In this document: positions 6,951-15,026 of the stretch, one piece after another | How the letters are laid out: every line of letters starts with the position of its first letter | How positions within the stretch are numbered: position 1 is the stretch's first letter | Source of the DNA: Planctomycetaceae bacterium | GTDB lineage: Bacteria; Planctomycetota; Planctomycetia; Pirellulales; UBA1268 | Length of the DNA: 42,913 nucleotides | Reading direction: 5' to 3' | NCBI GenBank assembly: GCA_947449135.1 | Contig: CANFQO010000020.1 | Location: forward strand, 1-42,913 | The notes under the pieces: model-generated | What the model saw: only the letters and a program-made list of their open reading frames with translations | What the model was told of the DNA's origin: nothing | Database searches by the model: none | Position numbers and translations under genes: made by a program

Positions 6951-8039
6951 ATGACCGTCACCATGCTGGCGCCATTCCAAGCCCCTACGCTGTCGATCGG
7001 CGGCATTCCGCTCGCCTCGCCCGTGGTGCAGGCTGCGCTCTCGGGCTACAGCGACCGGGCGATGCGTGTGCTGGCACGGCGCTACGGAGCAGCCTACTCG
7101 CTCGGCGAGGTGCTGCTCGACCGGTTCGTCGCCGAAGTCGGCCGAAACAAACGCAACCTCGCCCGGATCGCCGTGTCGCCCGAGGAGCATCCGGTCGGTG
7201 GCCAACTGATGGGTTCAAACCCCGACGACTTCCCGCCCGCCGCCCGTCGGCTCGTGGCCGAGGGATTCGACGTCATCGACATCAACTTCGGCTGCCCCGT
7301 GAAAAAGGTGCTCGGCCGCTGCCGCGGCGGCTACCTGCTCAGCGTGCCGGAGACGGCGCTCGAGATCGTGTCGCGGGTCCGCGAAGCGGTGCCACCAGGG
7401 GTGCCCGTCACGCTGAAAATGCGGCGAGGCATCGACGACTCGCCGGAAAGCGCCGACAAATTCTGGACGATTTTCGACGGCGCCTTCGCGCGAGGCGTCG
7501 CCGCGATCACCGTCCATGGCCGCACCGTGCAGCAGAAATATGTCGGCCCGAGCAACTGGGAGTTCCTCGCCGCCGTGAAGCAACATGCGGGCAGCCGGAC
7601 CGTGATCGGCTCCGGTGACCTCTTCTCCGCCGAAGCCTGCGTGGCAATGCTGCGACAGACCGGCGTCGACGGCGTGAGCATCGCAAGAGGGGCGATCGGC
7701 AACCCGTGGATCTTTCGGCAGACGCTCCGCCTCCTCGCCGGCGAACAACCGCTCCCCCCGCCCACGATCCACGAGCAGGCCGATATGCTCCGCGAACACT
7801 TCCAACTGGCCGAGGAGCTCCATGGCGCCGACCTTGCCGGCCGGCTGATGCGAAAGTTTGCGATCAAATATGCCCGACTGCATCCGGAGTATCTGCCGGT
7901 CCGCACGGCCTTCGTCGACGTGAAGGTGAATGCCAGCTGGTCCGACGTGCTCGCAAGGTACTATGCCGAAGACGGTCCCGGCCGCGACCCCGCCGCTGAC
8001 ATCGACGAGACGACGGAGTGCTCGACCGCACCCGAGTGA
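6951..8039 (+). CDS. tRNA-dihydrouridine synthase (DusB/NifR3-like), first copy
   Basis: The product is 362 residues. Dus enzymes are FMN-dependent and reduce specific uridines of tRNA to dihydrouridine with NADPH. Visible are the N-terminal FMN strand VQAALSGYSDRAMRVLARR, INFGCPVKKV carrying the presumed catalytic Cys, VTLKMRRG, the ITVHGRTVQQKY substrate/FMN segment, and GSGDLFSAE plus ARGAIGNPWIF. The family's usual GAALL after the Cys motif is RGGYLL here, a variant. The ATG at 6951 lies 26 bases after zwf. A second ATG at 6963 is possible, since TACGAT at 6947-6952 could be a -10 element just before it. A second Dus gene lies at 13883. The specificity of each cannot be told from the sequence. 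Confidence 0.88.
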   Translation: MTVTMLAPFQAPTLSIGGIPLASPVVQAALSGYSDRAMRVLARRYGAAYSLGEVLLDRFVAEVGRNKRNLARIAVSPEEHPVGGQLMGSNPDDFPPAARRLVAEGFDVIDINFGCPVKKVLGRCRGGYLLSVPETALEIVSRVREAVPPGVPVTLKMRRGIDDSPESADKFWTIFDGAFARGVAAITVHGRTVQQKYVGPSNWEFLAAVKQHAGSRTVIGSGDLFSAEACVAMLRQTGVDGVSIARGAIGNPWIFRQTLRLLAGEQPLPPPTIHEQADMLREHFQLAEELHGADLAGRLMRKFAIKYARLHPEYLPVRTAFVDVKVNASWSDVLARYYAEDGPGRDPAADIDETTECSTAPE

Positions 8040-8056
8040 GAGGCCGCAAGCTCCTG

Positions 8057-9271
8057 CTACGCCAGCGCCCGTTCGATTTCCGTGCGCACGTCGGCGTCAT
8101 CCTCGAATGTCAGTCGTGCAACGAGCGCCGCGTGGGCCTGTTCGGCCACACGATCGTTCAGGTGGCGCCATCTGCCCAGCGCCCATGCCGCCGCGCCGCG
8201 CACCACCGGATCCCCGCCAGCCAGCGCAGCGGCCAAGGCGTCGAACGACGGGATATGAGGTTGATTACCGAGGGCGATCGCCGCCGATCGCAGGAGGCCG
8301 CGACGCTTCGCCCGCAGCAGTGGCGAGCCCTTGAACCGCCGCCGAAAGGCTGCGTCATCAAGGTGCAGAAGTTCGGCGAGCGAGAGCGTCGTCGTGCCCT
8401 GACGCGGCTGGAACGTCGGCTCAGATGAGCCCGGCGCATGGCGGTTCCACGGACAGACCTCCTGGCAGATGTCGCAGCCGAAGATCCAGTCATGCATGCC
8501 CGGCCGGAGGGAGGCAGTGATTGGCCCGTGGTCTTCGATCGTCAACGCACTGATGCAGCGGCTGGCATCGAGCACGCGGGGCTCCACGAAGGCGTCGGTC
8601 GGACAGGCATCGAGGCAGGCGGTGCAACTGCCGCAGTGGTCGACCTGGAGCGGCGCATCGACCGGCAACTCGAGATCGGTGAGGAGCGCCGTCAGAAAAA
8701 AGAAACTGCCCGCATGGGGATCGATCAGCATCGTGTTTTTGCCGAACCAGCCCAGACCGGCCAGCCAGGCGAACTCTCGCTCGGCCAGCGGCGCCGAATC
8801 GACGACACCCCGGGTGCGGCAGCCTGGCACGCGGGCCTCCAGCCATGCTGCCAGCATGTTCACCCGGCTGCGGAGCAGGTCGTGATAGTCATCTCCCCAC
8901 GCATATCGGGCCACGCGGCCCCGACCCTGCCGAGCCGCATCTGCATCCGCGCTATCACCCTGATCAGCGTTTGCAGTGGTCGCATAGTCGACGGCCAGCA
9001 TGATCATGCTCCGCACGCCGGGAAGGAGCGTCGCCGGGTCGGCTCGTAGGTGCTCCTGACGCTCAAACCATTGCCGGATCACGCCGGCAAACCCCTGGTC
9101 GAGCCACCGGCGAACCAGATCCTGCCGAGGGGGCGGCCCGGCTGGAGCAACGCCCAGTCTGGAAAAGCCCAGCCGCAGCGACTCCTGCCGGAGTTCTTCT
9201 ACGAGCAGGCCCACTCCCTGATCGGCGGCAGCAGGACTGTTCGACGGAGAGGAGTCTGTGGACATTTTCAT
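8057..9271 (-). CDS. queG: Epoxyqueuosine reductase
   Basis: The product is 404 residues from ATG 9271. QueG performs the last step of queuosine synthesis, reducing epoxyqueuosine in tRNA with cobalamin and two [4Fe-4S] clusters. The sequence shows the N-terminal cobalamin-binding domain (SRLGVAPAGPP; SMIMLAVDY), the ferredoxin-like cluster motifs CGSCTACLDACPTDAF and CDICQEVCPWN, and a C-terminal HEAT-like part with ALGNQPHIPSFDALAAALAG and ALGRWRHLND. This layout matches bacterial QueG, and length is slightly longer than usual because of the HEAT-like tail. It converges on dus (stops 17 bases apart), so two tRNA-modification genes sit side by side. A start at 9265 is almost as good. No clear ribosome-binding site is present. 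Confidence 0.93.
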   Translation of the reverse strand: MKMSTDSSPSNSPAAADQGVGLLVEELRQESLRLGFSRLGVAPAGPPPRQDLVRRWLDQGFAGVIRQWFERQEHLRADPATLLPGVRSMIMLAVDYATTANADQGDSADADAARQGRGRVARYAWGDDYHDLLRSRVNMLAAWLEARVPGCRTRGVVDSAPLAEREFAWLAGLGWFGKNTMLIDPHAGSFFFLTALLTDLELPVDAPLQVDHCGSCTACLDACPTDAFVEPRVLDASRCISALTIEDHGPITASLRPGMHDWIFGCDICQEVCPWNRHAPGSSEPTFQPRQGTTTLSLAELLHLDDAAFRRRFKGSPLLRAKRRGLLRSAAIALGNQPHIPSFDALAAALAGGDPVVRGAAAWALGRWRHLNDRVAEQAHAALVARLTFEDDADVRTEIERALA

Positions 9272-9406
9272 GGGCTCAGGCGGCAACCAGCCGGGACTGC
9301 AACAACGAAGATGTGGTATCGGCTCGACAGTCGGAATGCTGGCAGGCAGGGACAATTGGAAAGACGGCGGGGTCTACGCCAGCCTGGCTCGCAGCCCTGC
9401 CCAAAG

Positions 9407-9438
9407 CAATCCCATCGGCCCGAGTCGAGATGGGATTG
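9407..9438. repeat. Perfect 10-bp inverted repeat between divergent queG and the lipoprotein gene
   Basis: CAATCCCATC (9407-9416) and GATGGGATTG (9429-9438) are exact inverted repeats separated by 12 bases. The hairpin lies in the 316-base gap between two divergent genes, the only structured element I see there. It has no T-run on either strand, so it is more likely an operator or RNA structure than a terminator. The rest of 9272-9587 holds no gene I can support. Confidence 0.45.
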
Positions 9439-9587
9439 GAACTGATCTGGACCCATGCGGGCCACTCGCTATCCTCCCCCCCGACCGTGGCTTTCCAGGC
9501 CCGGTCCGGGCCCAGATTGTGCGTCCTGATTCGTCATGTCGAAATCGTTGGCCTTTTTTCCAACCGCCAGCCTGCGGAGTTCGAGCC

Positions 9588-10433
9588 GTGTTGCAATTTT
9601 CCAGCCACAGCCCCGAGTCCGCTCGGTCCCAGCATGATGCCAAGCCCCGGGATGCCATCTCCCCGCTCGGCGATCACGGTTCCTATCTCTGCCTGGCCAC
9701 GGCGGCCCTCGCAGCCGTGGCGTTGCTGGGGCTCGCAGGCTGTCAGACCCCACCACAGTCGGCCGCACCGGTCTACGGCAGTACGGTCGCACCACCGGCG
9801 ACTGGCATGATCGGACAACCCGCCGCCTACGGCAGCTACTCGGCGGCACCGCCGGCCGTTTCCATCCCGGGGGCCCCTGGCTCGGCACCGATGCCCGGCC
9901 CGGCCACCAGTTGGCAGGGCGTCGCGCAGCCGGCCGCGCCAGCCGCCAATACCTGGAGCTGGGCACAGTCGGGCAACCCCGCGGCGGCCCCCGCCATGCA
10001 GCAGCCGGCGATGCAGGCACCGAACATGCAGCAATATGGCTCGCAGTTGTCGAACCAGGCGAACCAGTATCAGCAGAGCCTTAGCAACCAGACGCAGCAA
10101 TACGCCAACCAATTGCAGGCCCAGCCGCAGCAGTATGCCAACCAGGCCCAGCAGTCGATGACTGCACAGCAGCAACAGCTGACCAACCAGCTGCAGAACA
10201 CGGCAAACCAATACCAGCAGGGCTTCAACAACCAGGCTCAGCAACTGAACAACCAGTTTCAGCAGGGCATGCAGAGCACTCAGCAGCAGGTGGCCAACCA
10301 GGCTCAGCAGGCCATGCCGCAGATGCCGACCGGACCGCAACAGCAGACGGCCAACGGCAACTGGTGGCCCTTCTCCAACACCAGCGGCATGCCGCCGGCA
10401 CGGGCCGTCCCCGTCCAGCCAGCCCGATACTGA
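9588..10433 (+). CDS. Asn/Gln-rich lipoprotein, unknown function
   Basis: The product is 281 residues from GTG 9588, which has GGAG 9 bases upstream. An alternative in-frame ATG lies far upstream in unlikely sequence. A hydrophobic stretch (LATAALAAVALLG) leads to the lipobox L-A-G-C with Cys52, so the protein should be lipidated and anchored in the envelope. A Pro/Ala/Gly-rich linker follows. From about residue 140 to 240 there is a region made almost only of Gln, Asn, Ala, Ser and Thr, with irregular repeats of NQxxQQ, for example SNQTQQYANQLQ and NQAQQLNNQFQQ. It probably forms coiled coil or disordered structure. I do not recognise a domain. It lies upstream of the short SecA paralogue, separated by a repeat-rich gap. 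Confidence 0.65.
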   Translation: MLQFSSHSPESARSQHDAKPRDAISPLGDHGSYLCLATAALAAVALLGLAGCQTPPQSAAPVYGSTVAPPATGMIGQPAAYGSYSAAPPAVSIPGAPGSAPMPGPATSWQGVAQPAAPAANTWSWAQSGNPAAAPAMQQPAMQAPNMQQYGSQLSNQANQYQQSLSNQTQQYANQLQAQPQQYANQAQQSMTAQQQQLTNQLQNTANQYQQGFNNQAQQLNNQFQQGMQSTQQQVANQAQQAMPQMPTGPQQQTANGNWWPFSNTSGMPPARAVPVQPARY

Positions 10434-10771
10434 TATACGCCGGGCATATCCATCCCGCTGTCCCATCGCTCCCGCTCCGGGCTTCTATTCGTGGGCGGCA
10501 CAACCGTTTGGGGTCATGGTACCGGTTGAATAAAAGCCCCCGGCGGAAGCCGGGGGACTCCGGGTATGCAGCTGTTCCGCGTTGCCACGCCGATCCGCCT
10601 GCGTGCGCTGAAACGGCCATGCATCGCCTCCGGGGTCGCGTTCGCTCCCGGTGTCCCATCGCTCCCGCTCCGGGCTTCTCTCCCCCCCGACTTGTCGGTC
10701 TTCGGAAACCCTCCGATACTGAATCATCGCCGCCATTGATGGTGGTGGTCCTCTTGGTGAGAGCAGGGTCC
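10434..10771. repeat. Repeat-rich intergenic region upstream of the secA-like gene
   Basis: A 28-base sequence is present twice as exact direct repeats, at 10459-10486 and 10652-10679 (core CCCATCGCTCCCGCTCCGGG). Between the copies is GCGCTGAAACGGCCAT (10605-10620), which recurs exactly at 27186-27201 in another intergenic gap. A perfect GC hairpin lies at 10537-10556. These features suggest a dispersed, structured intergenic repeat family. No protein-like frame crosses the region. Confidence 0.65.
10532..10556 (-). terminator. GC-rich hairpin with T-tract on the minus strand
   Basis: CCCCCGGC (10537-10544), a GGAA tetraloop and GCCGGGGG (10549-10556) form a perfect 8-bp stem. On the minus strand it is followed by TTTTATT, which is terminator-like. 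No minus-strand gene ends here, however, so it may instead be part of the surrounding repeat element, or act only as a barrier after the plus-strand lipoprotein gene. Confidence 0.4.
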
Positions 10772-12718
10772 ATGTTCGAGTGGTTGGAAGGCATTGCCCC
10801 CCGATTCGGCATCGGCACGCGTCCCGCCATCAATGCCTCGACATGGCAGATGGTTACCCGTATCGAGGCCCTTGCGCCGGAGATGGAGGCTCTCAACGAC
10901 CTCGCTCTCAAGCGGCTGGGCCGGTCGCTCTCCTACCGGGCCCGAGCCGGGGAACCGACCGATTCACTGCTCATCGAGAGCTTCGCCGCCACCCGTGAAG
11001 CCGGTCGGCGACGACTCGGCATGCGGCACTACGACGTGCAGTTGCTGGCAGGCATTGCGCTCGTCAATGGAGCGATCGTCGAGATGCAGACGGGCGAAGG
11101 GAAGACGCTCGTGGCGACGCTGCCGCTGGTGCTCTACTCGTTCTCCGGTCGTGGGGCCCATCTCGCGACAGTCAACGACTACCTCGCCAAGCGTGATGCC
11201 GAGTGGATGACGCCAATCTACGAAGCCCTCGGCCTCAGCGTAGGCATCGTGCAGTCCCAGCAGGATTTCGATGCCCGGCGCAAGGCCTATGCCTGCGACG
11301 TCACTTACGGCACCGCTGGGGAGTTCGGCTTCGACTTCCTCAAAGACCGCTTGATGAACCGCGAGATCACCGAGGGCCGCGGCGACCTTGGCGCCGTGCT
11401 CGCTGGCACCACCCCTGGCAGCTCCGCCAAGCTCCTGCAGCGGCCCTATTGGTTCGCGCTGGTCGACGAGGCAGACAATGTGCTCATCGACGACGCGAGA
11501 ACTCCGCTGATCATCGCATCTCCCCCGGGCGAAGCACAGGCTGCTGAACAGGCACTCTTCCGCTTCGCCGCGCAGGCTGCCGTGACCCTGCAGGCCGAAG
11601 AGGATTTCGAGGTCGAGCAGCAGAAGCAGACCTGCGAACTGCTGGGCCGCGGCCGCAGCCGCGTGCGGGCCATGGTGCGGCCCGACGCGATCGAATCGGT
11701 GAGCCTGCTGGCGATCTACGAGGCCGTGGAGCGGGCAGTACGGGCCCGACGATTCTTCATCCGCGACCGGCAGTATGTCGTCCGCGACGGCAAGGTGGTG
11801 ATCATCGATGAATCGACGGGCCGGGCTGCCGAGGGACGCAACTGGCGAGACGGCCTGCACCAGGCCGTCGAGGCCCAGGAAGACATCGAGATCACCGTGC
11901 CGTCAGGACATGCGGCGCGAGTCACCCTCCAGAATCTGTTTGCCCGCTGGCCGCATCTTGCCGGCATGACCGGGACGATTGCCACCAGCGCCGCGGAACT
12001 CGCGCGGACCTATGACGTGGCGGTGGCCGTGGTGCCCACCAACCGCCCGGCAATCCGCCAACGGCTTGCACCGGTGGTCTGCGTCAACCAGGCTGAAAAA
12101 TTTGCCCGGATCGTCCTGGAAACGGCGGAGTTGCATGCCGTCGGACGGCCGGTGCTCATCGGCACGCGTTCAATCGACAAGTCGGAGGAACTGTCACGGC
12201 TCCTCGACGGGGCCGGCCTACGGCACACCGTGCTCAACGCGCGTCACATCGAGAAGGAGGCGGAGATCGTGTCGCAGGCCGGGCAGCTTGGACAGATCAC
12301 CGTCTCCACGAACATGGCGGGCCGTGGCACCGACATCAAACTGGGTGACGGTGTGCTGGAGTTGGGCGGACTCCACGTGATCTGTACCGAACTCCACGAC
12401 TCGGCCCGAATCGACCGTCAGCTCGTCGGCCGCTGCGGTCGGCAGGGCGATCCCGGCACCTGGCGACAGTATGTGTCGCTCGACGATGACATCCTGGTCG
12501 CGGGCTATGGCGCCGCCCGGGCCCGCCGCCTGGTGGCCCGTCTGGCCGGACGCATGGACGGCGATCCGGAGCGGCTTCTGGCGGCGTTCCGGCGGGCGCA
12601 ACGGCGGGTCGAGGCCCGGCACGTCCGGCAGCGTCGCCTGCTTGAATACGTCGAACGGCAGCGGGCGGAGGCCCATATCCAGATGAGCCAAGACCCGTAT
12701 CTCGATGCGGCGTCCTGA
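10772..12718 (+). CDS. Short SecA paralogue (preprotein translocase ATPase-like)
   Basis: The product is 648 residues against about 850-1000 for normal SecA. It has the full DEAD motor: MRHYDVQLLAG, Walker A MQTGEGKT, TVNDYLAKRDAEWM, TYGTAGEFGFDFLKDR and VDEADNVLIDDARTPLI (DEAD box with Ala where SecA usually has Val). The substrate-crosslinking domain has DGKVVIIDESTGR and LAGMTGT. The second motor domain has STNMAGRGTDI and LVGRCGRQGDPG. It ends just after the start of the helical scaffold (ARHVRQRRLLEYVERQR). The helical wing domain, most of the scaffold and the zinc-binding C-terminus that contacts SecB are therefore missing. This suggests an accessory SecA for a special set of exported proteins, as with SecA2 proteins. 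Flanking genes are a lipoprotein and a secreted TolC-like protein. The start at ATG 10772 is set by homology; the ribosome-binding site (AGGG) is weak. Confidence 0.88.
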   Translation: MFEWLEGIAPRFGIGTRPAINASTWQMVTRIEALAPEMEALNDLALKRLGRSLSYRARAGEPTDSLLIESFAATREAGRRRLGMRHYDVQLLAGIALVNGAIVEMQTGEGKTLVATLPLVLYSFSGRGAHLATVNDYLAKRDAEWMTPIYEALGLSVGIVQSQQDFDARRKAYACDVTYGTAGEFGFDFLKDRLMNREITEGRGDLGAVLAGTTPGSSAKLLQRPYWFALVDEADNVLIDDARTPLIIASPPGEAQAAEQALFRFAAQAAVTLQAEEDFEVEQQKQTCELLGRGRSRVRAMVRPDAIESVSLLAIYEAVERAVRARRFFIRDRQYVVRDGKVVIIDESTGRAAEGRNWRDGLHQAVEAQEDIEITVPSGHAARVTLQNLFARWPHLAGMTGTIATSAAELARTYDVAVAVVPTNRPAIRQRLAPVVCVNQAEKFARIVLETAELHAVGRPVLIGTRSIDKSEELSRLLDGAGLRHTVLNARHIEKEAEIVSQAGQLGQITVSTNMAGRGTDIKLGDGVLELGGLHVICTELHDSARIDRQLVGRCGRQGDPGTWRQYVSLDDDILVAGYGAARARRLVARLAGRMDGDPERLLAAFRRAQRRVEARHVRQRRLLEYVERQRAEAHIQMSQDPYLDAAS

Positions 12719-12762
12719 CCGTGAACGACACCCCCGGCAGTCATGGTGGCTCGAGATGCCGC

Positions 12763-12768
12763 TATGAT
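12763..12768 (+). promoter_or_regulatory. Candidate -10 element giving a leaderless mRNA for the TolC-like gene
   Basis: TATGAT lies 6 bases before the preferred ATG at 12775, so transcription would begin at or next to the start codon. The same 6-base spacing is seen upstream of sufR. No clear -35 hexamer is present, which keeps confidence low. Confidence 0.35.
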
Positions 12769-12774
12769 GCGACC

Positions 12775-13815
12775 ATGCCGACCCTTCTGTCCTTCTTCAT
12801 GTTCCTGCTGTGCGTGGCGCCGCTCCTGACGGTGGCCCACGCAGAGGACCAGTACGTGCAGGAGCCGGCTGCCGATGGCACGGTGTCGATCGTGTCGGCA
12901 CCGCCAGCAGCGGGCCGCGATGAACCGGCTACCGTCAGTGTGGCGACCGATCTGCTCTCTCAATCTCTCGAGCCACTTGAGTCCGGCTTCCGCGGCGACG
13001 CGACTGCCGGTGGCAGTTCCGCGGCAGCAGCCTCATCAGTGAACGCGGCGGTATACACCCGACCGTTGCCGCTGGTGGAGGCGTTGGAGCGGTCAGGCGA
13101 CCGATCGCGGCGGCTCTGGATCTCACAGGCGTATTGGAAGGTGTCGGCAGGATTCGCGATGCTCCGCTGGAGCACCGAGGCACTCGAACGGTTGGAGCTG
13201 ATCGCCCCCGGTGGTGATCCTCACGACCGTGCCGTTCTCGACGTGGCAGTATCTGCCGCCCGCGCCGATCTGGCCGACGCCCGGGCGGAACTCGTCTCCG
13301 CCCAGCAGGAACTGGTCGACCTCGTGCGACTGCCCGCCGGCGATCCGCTGCCCTGGCCGGTCGACAGACCCCTTGCCGGCCCCTACCAAACACACTTCGA
13401 GACTCTTTTCTCGACTCGTCCGGCAACGGGCCGCATCCGGGCGATCGTGCGGATGCTGCCCTTGAAACACGAGGCGCTCGAAGCCCGCGCGGCGGCCGTG
13501 GTGGCCGCCCAGAAGGCAATGCAAATGGCGGAGGCCGACCACGCGAAGGGGCAGCGGCCCATCGAGGCGGTGACCGCCGCCCATGCCGCAGTCACCGGCC
13601 AGCAGCGAGAGTTCGTCAAAGTGATGAAGGCCTACAACCTCGACATCGCCGAATATGCCATGGCGGTGGCCGATCTGTCGGTGCCCGACGACCGCTTCGT
13701 CTCGATGCTCATCGGCACCCCGATCCAATGGCGGCCCCAGGCCTCCGCGGCACCGCAGTCCTCCCCCCAACAACTGCCCGCCACACCACTCTCTCCAGTG
13801 CCGACGGCCAACTGA
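12775..13815 (+). CDS. Secreted TolC-like coiled-coil protein, unknown function
   Basis: The product is 346 residues from ATG 12775. The first 23 residues (MPTLLSFFMFLLCVAPLLTVAHA) form a clear signal peptide. After a Ser/Ala-rich linker there are long amphipathic helices, such as AVSAARADLADARAELVSAQQELVDLVRLP and ALEARAAAVVAAQKAMQMAEADHAKG. The segment MKAYNLDIAEYAMAVADLSVP resembles the conserved end of the helical hairpins in planctomycete TolC-like proteins (NxxIAxYAL). The protein is too short and irregular to be a full TolC with beta barrel. It starts 56 bases after the secA-like stop, on the same strand, so the two may be linked in function. The family call is by appearance only. A GTG start at 12721 is possible but would bury the signal peptide. 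Confidence 0.6.
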   Translation: MPTLLSFFMFLLCVAPLLTVAHAEDQYVQEPAADGTVSIVSAPPAAGRDEPATVSVATDLLSQSLEPLESGFRGDATAGGSSAAAASSVNAAVYTRPLPLVEALERSGDRSRRLWISQAYWKVSAGFAMLRWSTEALERLELIAPGGDPHDRAVLDVAVSAARADLADARAELVSAQQELVDLVRLPAGDPLPWPVDRPLAGPYQTHFETLFSTRPATGRIRAIVRMLPLKHEALEARAAAVVAAQKAMQMAEADHAKGQRPIEAVTAAHAAVTGQQREFVKVMKAYNLDIAEYAMAVADLSVPDDRFVSMLIGTPIQWRPQASAAPQSSPQQLPATPLSPVPTAN

Positions 13816-13882
13816 CTCCAGCGCCAATCGATTCGTACTTTCACGCCCGCAGCGACGCTGCACCTTTTGGTCACCGACCGTC

Positions 13883-14944
13883 ATGCCGATGCCCGCCAGT
13901 GCCACCATGTCCGCCACTGCGACACCCCATGCGCCGATCCCGCCGCTCACCATCGGGCCGGTTGTCGTCGATCCACCTGTGCTCCAGGCACCGATGGCCG
14001 GGTATACGAACTACGCCTATCGACAGGTGGTCCGCGAGTGTGGCGGCGCGGGCCTGCTGGCCACCGAGATGATAGCCGCCCGCAGCGCCACCTGGTTGGA
14101 GACGCACCGCAGCGAGAATCCGGATCGACTCTGGGGCGTGCGGGACGAACCGCGACCGCTGGCGGTACAGATGTGGGACAACGACCCGGAGAATCTGGCG
14201 CAGGTGGGCCGTCGACTTGCCAAGGATTTTCTTGTCAGTGTCGTCGATCTGAACTTCGGCTGTCCCGTCCGGCAGGTCACTGAGAAGGCGCATAGCGGAT
14301 CGTGGCTACTGCGGGATCCCGACCGCGTGGGCACAATCGTTCGGCGGGTGGTCGAGGCCTGCGACGGCGTGCCCGTCACGGCGAAGATCAGGCTTGGCTG
14401 CGCCGACACCTGCCGCACCGCCGTCGAGGTGGCGCAGCGGATCGAGGAGGCTGGGGCTTCCTGTCTCACCGTGCACGGCCGTGTGGCGTCACAGTTCTTC
14501 ACGGGCAGAGCCGACTGGGAGGCGATCGCGGAGGTGAAGCGGAGCGTGTCGCGAATGCCGGTTGTGGGCAACGGGGACATCGATTCCGCGGAGACGGCCG
14601 TGGCCCGACTCCGCGAGAGCGGCGTCGATGGCGTGATGATCGCCCGGGAGGCACTCGCCCGGCCTTGGATCTTCGCCCAAGTGGCGGCGCTCCTGCGGGG
14701 CGAGCCGATGCCACCCGATCCCACACTCACCGAACAGCGGGAACTGGTGTTCCACCACTACGACCTCGTCTGCAGGCGATTCGGCGTCGAGCGGGGCACG
14801 ATGCTGATGCGGAAATTCGCATGCGCCTATGCGCAGGGGCTACCGGGTGCCCGTGACTTCCGCGGCAAGGTGTCCCGCGTGACCACCCGGGAAGAGTTCC
14901 TCGACGCCATGAACACCAGCTTTCCAAGGCACGATCCCGTCTAA
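13883..14944 (+). CDS. tRNA-dihydrouridine synthase (DusB/NifR3-like), second copy
   Basis: The product is 353 residues from ATG 13883; ATG 13889 and 13907 are alternatives. The FMN-dependent Dus signature is complete: LQAPMAGYTNYAYRQVVREC at the N-terminus, VDLNFGCPVRQV with the presumed catalytic Cys, and the VTAKIRLG strand. It also has LTVHGRVASQFFTGRADW, VGNGDIDSAE and IAREALARPWIF. Like the first Dus it has an altered post-Cys segment (HSGSWLL). The two proteins are clearly paralogues but have diverged throughout, so they probably modify different tRNA positions. It lies 67 bases after the TolC-like gene and about 80 bases before sufR, whose own promoter sits in between. Confidence 0.88.
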   Translation: MPMPASATMSATATPHAPIPPLTIGPVVVDPPVLQAPMAGYTNYAYRQVVRECGGAGLLATEMIAARSATWLETHRSENPDRLWGVRDEPRPLAVQMWDNDPENLAQVGRRLAKDFLVSVVDLNFGCPVRQVTEKAHSGSWLLRDPDRVGTIVRRVVEACDGVPVTAKIRLGCADTCRTAVEVAQRIEEAGASCLTVHGRVASQFFTGRADWEAIAEVKRSVSRMPVVGNGDIDSAETAVARLRESGVDGVMIAREALARPWIFAQVAALLRGEPMPPDPTLTEQRELVFHHYDLVCRRFGVERGTMLMRKFACAYAQGLPGARDFRGKVSRVTTREEFLDAMNTSFPRHDPV

Positions 14945-14992
14945 CCGGCTCCGCCGGACCTACCCCCCGCTGCCGATTATTCACAGAAATGC

Positions 14993-15020
14993 TTGTCAAA
15001 AATGACCAATCGCATACAGT
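14993..15020 (+). promoter_or_regulatory. sufR promoter with overlapping inverted repeat (candidate SufR operator)
   Basis: TTGTCA (14993-14998), a 16-base spacer and TACAGT (15015-15020) form a good housekeeping promoter. The -10 ends 6 bases before the sufR ATG, so the transcript would be leaderless. TTGTCA, four A, then TGACCAA (15003-15009) is an imperfect inverted repeat lying over the -35. A repressor bound there would block RNA polymerase. Because SufR proteins commonly control their own operon, this is the likely operator, though the sequence differs from the cyanobacterial CAAC-N6-GTTG site. Confidence 0.55.
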
Positions 15021-15026
15021 ACAGGC

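Noticed and set aside
9258-9587. An N-terminal extension of the Asn/Gln-rich lipoprotein from ATG 9258
   Set aside because: It would bury the signal sequence and lipobox about 160 residues into the protein; GTG 9588 has a ribosome-binding site and a proper signal length.
10459-10679. A CRISPR array from the direct repeats upstream of the secA-like gene
   Set aside because: Only two copies exist, 193 bases apart, with no regular spacers and no cas genes nearby.
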